A program made the translations under genes and the position numbers. This document shows, piece after piece, positions 5,761-10,674 of a stretch of 10,674 nucleotides of DNA. The stretch is from Akkermansia sp. (GTDB lineage Bacteria; Verrucomicrobiota; Verrucomicrobiia; Verrucomicrobiales; Akkermansiaceae). The number at the start of each line of letters is the position of its first letter. The stretch's first letter is position 1. The notes beneath the pieces are model-generated. The model saw nothing but the letters and a program-made list of their open reading frames with translations, did not search any database and was not told the DNA's origin. The DNA is taken from positions 1 to 10,674 of the forward strand of contig JAGBZE010000183.1 in assembly GCA_017628435.1 (NCBI GenBank). Direction: 5' to 3'.

Positions 5761-7092
5761 TTACTTCTTGCTTGTTGCCTTTCGGCGCTTAATCCTGGGT
5801 TCGGACTTGCCCAGCACCACATCCTCCGTAATGGTCACGGTATCAATGGTCTTATCGCTGGGCACCTTGTACATGACATCCAGCATCAGGTTCTCAAAAA
5901 TACCACGCAGGGCTCGGGCGCCGGTGCCGCGTTCGATGGCCTGCTTAGCCATGGCGCGCAGGGCTTCCTCCTCCACCTTGAGCTTGGCGTTGTTCATGGC
6001 CATGAGCTTGGTATACTGCTTCACCAGGGCGTTCTTCGGCTCAGTGAGCAGGTGCATGAGCTGGTCTTCCGTGAGGGTGGTCAGCGGGGTGAAGATGGGC
6101 AGACGTCCCATGAGCTCGGGAATCATGCCGAACATGAAGAAGTCCTCCGGCATGGCCTTGGCAAGAATCTCCTCCTCGGTGTATTCCTTGGCATCGCGGT
6201 CTTCCTCCACAGCGGCAAAGCCCATGGCAGAGGAACCAATGCGCTTGCGGATGATACCCTCCAGCCCCACAAAGGCACCACCGCAGATGAAGAGAATGTT
6301 CTCCGTATTCACGCGGATATACTGCTCATTGGGGTGCTTGCGGCCACCCTTGGGAGGAATGTTGCACTCCGTGCCTTCCACAATCTTGAGCAGTGCCTGC
6401 TGCACGCCCTCGCCGGATACGTCGCGGGTGATGCTCACATTCTGGGTCTTGCGGCCAATCTTGTCGATTTCGTCCACGTAGATGATGCCGCGCTCAGCCT
6501 TAGCCACGTTCATATCGGCGGCCTGGAGGAGACGCAGTACAATGTTTTCCACGTCCTCGCCCACGTAGCCGGCCTCCGTCAGCGTGGTGGCGTCCACAAT
6601 GCAGAAGGGAACGTCCAGAATCTTAGCCAGGGTTTTGGCCAGCAGGGTCTTGCCGCTGCCGGTGGAGCCGGCCATGAGAATGTTGCTCTTCTCGATTTCC
6701 ACTCCGTCATCCGTCTTGGGCTGGCGCAGGCGCAGGTAGTGGTTATAAACGGCTACGCAGAGGGTGCGCTTGGCTCGCTCCTGGCCGATGACGTAGGCAT
6801 CGAGCATCTTGTGCATCTGCTCCGGGGTGGGCAGTTCATCCTGGTTGATGGTCTGCACCTCCAGCACGGGGGAGTCATCCGTCTTCTCCTGCGGCACGAT
6901 TTCCGGGTGCGTGCCCTTGATGAGCGCCAGAATACGGTCTGCCGCCACATCGCCCATTTCGGAGCGGAACATGTGGTAGGTCATGCCCTCCACGCATTGA
7001 AAGCAGATGTGAGTGCCATCCAGCGAGAGCATGGGGCGCCCATCATTCTCCTCTCCTCCGCAGATGGAGCAAATCTTGGTCTTGTTAGCCAT
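5761..7092 (-). CDS. clpX: ATP-dependent Clp protease ATP-binding subunit ClpX
   Basis: A 443-residue AAA+ unfoldase of usual length. The N-terminal zinc-binding domain has the CxxC...CxxC pattern (C8, C11, C30, C33) for substrate and adaptor binding. The ATPase core follows, with Walker A GSTGSGKT (142-149), the substrate-gripping pore loop GYVGED (175-180), Walker B IIYVDEIDKIGRK (203-215), the conserved ITRDVSGEGVQQALLKIVEG (221-240) and the RKHP pore-2 loop (251-254). LMGRLP (327-332) carries the arginine finger, and RGTGARALR (388-396) is sensor 2. The loop that docks on ClpP, IGF in Escherichia coli, appears as MGF (290-292), an allowed variant. ClpX unfolds tagged proteins and feeds them into ClpP, encoded 12 bp upstream; the pair is evidently co-transcribed. 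The C-terminus is basic (IKRRKATSKK). The start has no obvious Shine-Dalgarno (CGCTCCCC before ATG), but the conserved Cys motif fixes it. Confidence 0.98.
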   Translation of the reverse strand: MANKTKICSICGGEENDGRPMLSLDGTHICFQCVEGMTYHMFRSEMGDVAADRILALIKGTHPEIVPQEKTDDSPVLEVQTINQDELPTPEQMHKMLDAYVIGQERAKRTLCVAVYNHYLRLRQPKTDDGVEIEKSNILMAGSTGSGKTLLAKTLAKILDVPFCIVDATTLTEAGYVGEDVENIVLRLLQAADMNVAKAERGIIYVDEIDKIGRKTQNVSITRDVSGEGVQQALLKIVEGTECNIPPKGGRKHPNEQYIRVNTENILFICGGAFVGLEGIIRKRIGSSAMGFAAVEEDRDAKEYTEEEILAKAMPEDFFMFGMIPELMGRLPIFTPLTTLTEDQLMHLLTEPKNALVKQYTKLMAMNNAKLKVEEEALRAMAKQAIERGTGARALRGIFENLMLDVMYKVPSDKTIDTVTITEDVVLGKSEPRIKRRKATSKK

Positions 7093-7104
7093 GGGGAGCG
7101 TGGG

Positions 7105-7716
7105 TTACTTCTTCTGCGTGGGCGTGTGCTCCAGAATGCGGTCAACCAGACCATAGGCGAGTGATTCCTCTGCGGTCATGTAGTTATCGCGATCCTGGTC
7201 CTGCTTCACGGTGTCGAAATCCTTGCCAGTGTGCTGGGAAAGGATGCCGGTGAGGCGCTTATCCAGGCTGAACATGAACTTGATGGTGCGCTCCACATCA
7301 GCAGCCGTGCCCTGGGCACCGCCGCGCACCTGGTGAATCATCACATGGGAGTTCGGCAGGCAGAAACGCTTGCCCTTGGTGCCGGCAGCCAGCAGCACAG
7401 AGGCCATGCTGGCCGCAATGCCGATGCAGTAGGTGTTGATATCGCAGGAGACGAACTGCATGGTATCGTAAATAGCCAGACCTGCGGTTACGGAACCACC
7501 GGGAGAGTTGATGTAGATGTGGATATCCTTCTTCGGGTCAGTCATTTGCAGGAAGAGAAGCTGGGCAATCACCGAATTGGCCACAGTGTCATCGATTTCC
7601 GTGCCAATGAAGATGACTCGGTCGAGCAACAGGCGGGAGTAGATGTCATAGGCGCGCTCGCCCTGGCTGGTCTTCTCGATGACGGTAGGAATGTAGTAGT
7701 TCTTGGGGGTGTCCAT
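7105..7716 (-). CDS. clpP: ATP-dependent Clp protease proteolytic subunit ClpP
   Basis: A 203-residue serine peptidase (family S14) that forms a double heptameric ring and degrades proteins delivered by ClpX. The catalytic triad is visible: S103 in GIAASMAS, H128 in VMIHQVRGG, and D177 in DRDNYM. Further family markers are IPTVIEKTSQGERAYDIYSR near the N-terminus, RVIFIGTEIDD (33-43), INSPGGSVTAGLAIYDTM (69-86) and the C-terminal TAEESLAYGLVDRIL. The frame continues upstream to 7794, but those 26 residues are cysteine-rich and unlike ClpP leaders. ATG 7716 gives the usual short N-terminus that is trimmed on assembly. No good Shine-Dalgarno precedes it. It is the first gene of the minus-strand string, so the promoter should lie in the gap to the divergent gene at 7857. 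Confidence 0.97.
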   Translation of the reverse strand: MDTPKNYYIPTVIEKTSQGERAYDIYSRLLLDRVIFIGTEIDDTVANSVIAQLLFLQMTDPKKDIHIYINSPGGSVTAGLAIYDTMQFVSCDINTYCIGIAASMASVLLAAGTKGKRFCLPNSHVMIHQVRGGAQGTAADVERTIKFMFSLDKRLTGILSQHTGKDFDTVKQDQDRDNYMTAEESLAYGLVDRILEHTPTQKK

Positions 7717-7856
7717 AACGTGTTGATGGCACACTTTAGCACATGTCCTGCTGCCGGAAAAGGGTGAAGTGTTGCATACTGCCGCGTATGCCACAGTTTC
7801 AGCAGAAGTACAGGCTTTTTCCTTGCTATGCCATGGTGGTATGGTAGACTGGGGAC
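7717..7856. promoter_or_regulatory. divergent intergenic region, clpP / exported-protein gene
   Basis: This 140-bp gap separates the clpP start (minus) from the start at 7857 (plus) and must hold promoters for one or both. On the minus strand TAAAGT lies close to clpP with TTTTCC 17 bp upstream, a weak sigma70-like pair. On the plus strand TTGCTA, 16 bp, then TAGACT is similarly weak and would leave almost no leader. An inverted repeat GCATAC-6 bp-GTATGC at 7774-7791 lies mid-gap and could be an operator. None of these is convincing alone. Confidence 0.4.
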
Positions 7857-8975
7857 ATGCGCAGAATGTTTCACATGCTTATGTTGTTTGCTCTGGTTTC
7901 CGTGAGCCGAGGGCAGGATAATGCCGTGAATCAGTTCTATGCCGACCGTATGGCTGAATTTGACCGCTATCTGGATGCCCGTGCCCGCACCGCGCGCTCT
8001 GCGGCGGAGAAGAAGGCGGTGGCAGCGGAACGCACCGCCTGTAAACGACGGCTGGAGGCTGCCCGTGCCGGATTTACCGGTTTTTCCGAGGAGGATAAGG
8101 CGTTCTGGAAGGAAATACAGGATGAGCTGACCGCGGTGTTGAATTTGTGGGAGCAGGCCCCGGATGGTGATGCAGAGGAAAAGAAACGCACCCGCGCGGC
8201 TGCCCAGGCCGCCCTGTCTGCTGCGCAGAGGAGCTATGAAGCGCAGCTGCGTTTTGTGATGGCTCAGCTGGGTATGGTGGCCTGTTCTCAGGATGCTGAT
8301 ACTGTCAAGGACTGTAAACAGCATTTCTGTAATGAATTGCGCCGCGAATACCGGCAGGATTTTCAGAGTGTACTGTTCGCTGGGCCCTGGGGTATTGAGA
8401 TGGAGGAAACAGAGGATGAACAAGCTGCAAAGCCTCATACTCAGGGTAGTGAAGAGGCCGAGGAGGGAACCGTCGACCTTCAGGGCGGTGAATCTGAGCT
8501 CGAGCTGCTGAATACGCCCGTGGCTCCACTGATGGTGCATGAGCTGGCTCATGAAACAGAGCATACCGACGAGGCTCGAGCTGCTGCTGCGGGGCGTGCC
8601 ACCCGGCTCTGGCAGGGGTATCTGCGCCTTTGTGCGGAGCAGGTGATGGAATGTTTCGGTACGGAGCGAGGGGCTTCCCTTGTGTCTGGTGTGCCGCTGC
8701 CCGGCGCGGTGGAACAGTCCCATTTCGCTGCTGTGCAGGAGCAGACGAAACGTCTGTTCGCCGAGGCTGAGGAAGCCTGGAAGATTTACGTGGAGGCAGT
8801 GGTGGCGGCTTATGACTCCGCAGAGCAGACTGCCGATAAACCAGCATCTGCCGAGGCTCAACTGCTGCGTTTTCCTTTGTTCTCAACGCATGAACAGTAT
8901 CTTGCCTTCGTGATTACTCCTCATCTGCAGTATGTGGAGCCTGAGCCTATGCCTGAGATTGGTACTGCTGAGTAA
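7857..8975 (+). CDS. exported helical protein of unknown function
   Basis: A 372-residue protein that I do not recognise as a named family. Residues 1-19 form a signal peptide (hydrophobic core MLMLFALVSV), so it is probably periplasmic or secreted. The mature protein is strongly helical and charged, rich in A, E, R and Q. One long helix spans about 43-71 and another 107-140 (AAQRSYEAQLRFVMAQLGM). An acidic linker lies at about 181-217, and a second helical block follows with LFAEAEEAWKIYVEAVVAAY (300-319). Six cysteines lie at 62, 143, 153, 158, 259 and 266, allowing disulfides. The helix pattern with AxRSYEAQ and EEAWKxY is faintly like DUF1311/LprI-type domains, a weak resemblance only. 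ATG 7857 is preceded by GGGG; M4 or M7 would also retain the signal peptide. Its stop overlaps the next start (TAATG), so the pair is translationally coupled. Confidence 0.8.
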   Translation: MRRMFHMLMLFALVSVSRGQDNAVNQFYADRMAEFDRYLDARARTARSAAEKKAVAAERTACKRRLEAARAGFTGFSEEDKAFWKEIQDELTAVLNLWEQAPDGDAEEKKRTRAAAQAALSAAQRSYEAQLRFVMAQLGMVACSQDADTVKDCKQHFCNELRREYRQDFQSVLFAGPWGIEMEETEDEQAAKPHTQGSEEAEEGTVDLQGGESELELLNTPVAPLMVHELAHETEHTDEARAAAAGRATRLWQGYLRLCAEQVMECFGTERGASLVSGVPLPGAVEQSHFAAVQEQTKRLFAEAEEAWKIYVEAVVAAYDSAEQTADKPASAEAQLLRFPLFSTHEQYLAFVITPHLQYVEPEPMPEIGTAE

Positions 8976-9829
8976 TGCTTCCTCGTTCTTCTATGAGATA
9001 TTGCGTTCTCTATGCTCTGGCCATGGGAATGGTTGCATGCGGAGATACTGGCGTGGATGCGTCACCGCCGGCGGTGCGTGTGGCGTTGTCGGTGGAGGCC
9101 GCTGAGGCGACAGATGCTTATGTAGATGCTCTCTATAAGTCCTGCTTCAGTATTGGCGAGGAAGATGCTGCAGTGCGTGAAGATGTCAGAAGGAGCCTTC
9201 AGGAGAGCAGGCTGTGTATGAAACAAGCCTGCAGAGCATATATCCATTTCCTGCAGGTTGATTTGTCACTGGCTGTGCCTCATATGAACGATGAGGAACA
9301 GAAAACGGCATTGGAGGGGAAATTGGCAATTCTTCACCAGGTGTGCCGGGATGAGCTTGATATTCTCAGACAGCATGCCGACAGATTATTGCTTGGCATG
9401 GATGCGCACCTTGAATTGGGAAAGGACTTGCCTCCTGGCTCCTACATCATGGGAGATGAAACAATGCCTGAATTGCTGGATATGCTTCTTGCCCGGGAGT
9501 CCGGCAGGAATGAATGTGCGCAAATCCTTCGGCTTTACAATGAGCTGATAGATGCTGGTGTCGCAACGGTGCGGGGATTGAAGCATGCTCCGGATTCCTT
9601 TGGTGTTTTGCGGCAGCTCTTTGCTGAGGCTGAGCAATCCTGGCGCCAGCATGCAGAAGCTCTTTTTGCTCTCATGGAACTATCTTCCCCTATTGGGCAG
9701 GGTTCCAGGATAAATAGCGACCTCTCGCATGGACAGAACGCTCTTTATGAGAATCACTGCAGATTCTGCGCATCTATCCTGGGACTGGAACTGTGTGACG
9801 AGTTGGACATTGCTCCTGTAGAGTTGTAA
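8975..9829 (+). CDS. lipoprotein partner of the upstream exported protein, unknown function
   Basis: A 284-residue protein whose start overlaps the previous stop by 1 bp. The N-terminus is hydrophobic (YALAMGMVAC) with a lipobox-like MVAC; C22 would be acylated, though M at -3 is not the best residue. M7 is an alternative start giving a shorter leader. The rest is helical, with cysteines at 57, 81, 86, 124, 181, 262, 265 and 274. Residues 211-230 (VLRQLFAEAEQSWRQHAEAL) closely resemble residues 297-316 of the upstream protein (LFAEAE followed by E/Q, A/S, W and then HAEAL or YVEAV). The two are therefore probably diverged paralogues or carry a shared C-terminal domain. The spacing between this motif and the C-terminus is also similar. 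No named family is recognised. It probably acts with its partner in the envelope. Transcription should end at the hairpin directly after the stop. Confidence 0.8.
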   Translation: MLPRSSMRYCVLYALAMGMVACGDTGVDASPPAVRVALSVEAAEATDAYVDALYKSCFSIGEEDAAVREDVRRSLQESRLCMKQACRAYIHFLQVDLSLAVPHMNDEEQKTALEGKLAILHQVCRDELDILRQHADRLLLGMDAHLELGKDLPPGSYIMGDETMPELLDMLLARESGRNECAQILRLYNELIDAGVATVRGLKHAPDSFGVLRQLFAEAEQSWRQHAEALFALMELSSPIGQGSRINSDLSHGQNALYENHCRFCASILGLELCDELDIAPVEL

Positions 9830-9865
9830 AAAATCCCCGCCTCCTGAAGGGAAGCGGGGATTTTT
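9829..9865. terminator. bidirectional intrinsic terminator
   Basis: AAAAATCCCCGC (9829-9840) is perfectly complementary to GCGGGGATTTTT (9854-9865) across a 13-nt loop. The GC-rich stem core is flanked by an A-tract and a T-tract, so it works as a rho-independent terminator on either strand. It lies between convergent genes: the plus-strand lipoprotein gene, whose TAA overlaps its first base, and the minus-strand citrate synthase, which ends 11 bp away. Confidence 0.93.
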
Positions 9866-9875
9866 GTGAAGCTTA

Positions 9876-10674
9876 TCAGCGCATATCGAGCATGGGTACC
9901 AGCAAGGGGTCATCCGGTCCCTTGTAAGCAGCCAGCGGGCGGTACAACGTATTGTCCTCCAGCTGCTCCAGAATCTGGGCAACCCAGCCGGCCACACGGG
10001 CAATGGCGAACAGCGTGGTGAACATGCGGGTCGGAATACCCAGGCTGTAGTACACCGTGGCGGAGTAGAAGTCCACGTTGGCGTTCAGATTCTTACGGGA
10101 GCGCATAATTTTGGCGATGCGGTCACTCATGCGAATCCACTTCGGCTCACCGATGGTCTGGGTGAGACGGATAGCAATGCGGCGCAGAAGCGGGGCGCGG
10201 GGATCCAGCGTACGATATACGCGGTGGCCGATGCCGAAAATCTTTTCCTTGTTGGCCAGCTTGCGGTTGATGTATTCCTCCACATTCTCCTCTTCGCCGA
10301 TTTCCTTGAGCATCTCGATAACGGCCTCATTGGCGCCACCGTGCAACGGCCCCTTGAGGGTGCCGATGGCTGCGGTAATGCATGAGTACATGTCAGAAAG
10401 CGTAGATGCCGTTACACGTGAGGAGAAGGTGGAGGCATTCATGCCGTGGTCGGCATGCAAAATGTAGGCTACGTCAAGAATATGGGCCTCTTGCTCATCG
10501 GGCTCAGTGCCCTTAAGCAGCCACAGGAAGTGCGCGGCCTCACCCAAATCCGTGCGGATGGGCGGCAAATCGAGCCCCTGGCAAATGCGGTAGTAATAGG
10601 CCGCCATCACCGGAATTTTGGCAATGAGTGAAAGCCCGATTTCTTTCATCTGTGTCGGGTCTTTCGTGCGGTCA
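9876..10674 (-). CDS. gltA: citrate synthase (5' end outside window)
   Basis: The frame is open from the right edge; eight codons lie before the first internal ATG at 10649 and read on without a stop, so the N-terminus is missing. About 265 residues remain of a protein usually 370-430 long. Citrate synthase condenses oxaloacetate and acetyl-CoA to citrate at the entry of the TCA cycle. All active-site segments are present: the first catalytic histidine in ILHADHGMNASTF, the oxaloacetate-binding histidine in LKGPLHGGANEAV, the GIGHRVYRTLDPRAPLL segment, and the catalytic aspartate in NVDFYSATVYYSLGIP. Sequence character (AAHFLWLLKGTEPDEQEA, TASTLSDMYSC) is closest to the small CitZ-type enzymes. 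A 2-methylcitrate synthase cannot be fully excluded from motifs alone. It converges on the plus-strand lipoprotein gene and shares the terminator at 9829-9865. Confidence 0.94.
   Translation of the reverse strand, partial: DRTKDPTQMKEIGLSLIAKIPVMAAYYYRICQGLDLPPIRTDLGEAAHFLWLLKGTEPDEQEAHILDVAYILHADHGMNASTFSSRVTASTLSDMYSCITAAIGTLKGPLHGGANEAVIEMLKEIGEEENVEEYINRKLANKEKIFGIGHRVYRTLDPRAPLLRRIAIRLTQTIGEPKWIRMSDRIAKIMRSRKNLNANVDFYSATVYYSLGIPTRMFTTLFAIARVAGWVAQILEQLEDNTLYRPLAAYKGPDDPLLVPMLDMR

Noticed and set aside
5599..7164. Long plus-strand open frame of 521 codons opposite clpX and tsaD
   Set aside because: It is antisense to two certain genes, has a composition typical of a GC-rich shadow frame (many H, G, L, V) and no recognisable domain.
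7569..8861. Minus-strand open frame of 430 codons across the clpP start and the exported-protein gene
   Set aside because: It overlaps clpP in a different frame and is antisense to a gene with a signal peptide and coupled partner; no domain is visible.

Overview
The window looks like a chromosomal segment of a moderately high-GC, Gram-negative-type bacterium. It encodes lipoproteins and signal-peptide proteins, a ClpP/ClpX pair, TsaD and a small CitZ-like citrate synthase. Many starts lack a clear Shine-Dalgarno, and secreted proteins with no recognised family are common. This would fit the Planctomycetes-Verrucomicrobia group, possibly an Akkermansia relative, but that is a guess from general character; no rRNA or marker tree is available here.

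Layout. Positions 1-7716 form one long, tightly packed minus-strand gene string. Read in the direction of transcription it is: clpP (7716-7105), clpX (7092-5761), tsaD (5759-4710), a 445-bp inserted-looking module carrying a four-helix-bundle protein gene (4707-4263), a winged-helix/nuclease-fold-like protein (4254-3367), a DUF3592 membrane protein (3365-2793), a NERD-domain superfamily 1 helicase (2781-1051), a 51-residue lipoprotein (1054-899), and an SGNH hydrolase running off the left edge (902-1). Spacings are 1-12 bp or ATGA overlaps throughout, so the set is probably co-transcribed. The promoter is probably in the 140-bp divergent gap 7717-7856. On the plus strand, two overlapping genes (7857-8975 and 8975-9829) encode an exported protein and a lipoprotein that share a C-terminal motif. 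They end at a hairpin (9829-9865) that can terminate transcription from both sides. The minus-strand citrate synthase gene (9876-10674) faces it and is cut by the right edge.

How the genes fit together. ClpP and ClpX form a cytoplasmic ATP-dependent protease, and TsaD acts in the tRNA t6A pathway; these are core functions. The genes after the inserted module look accessory: a putative DNA-binding protein whose nuclease-like site appears degraded, a nuclease-related-domain helicase, and small envelope proteins. No recognised defence system or pathway links them.

The most interesting structure is the module at 4263-4707. A gene of the 23S rRNA intervening-sequence (four-helix-bundle) protein family is enclosed by perfect 22-bp inverted repeats. 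Each arm lies in a run of four 7-bp units close to GGATTAA. The arms start 2 bp after the tsaD stop and end 8 bp before the next start codon. The downstream arm encodes the protein's last residues and stop codon. It looks like a small, precisely bounded insertion in an otherwise tight operon. In RNA, its ends could pair as they do in rRNA intervening sequences.
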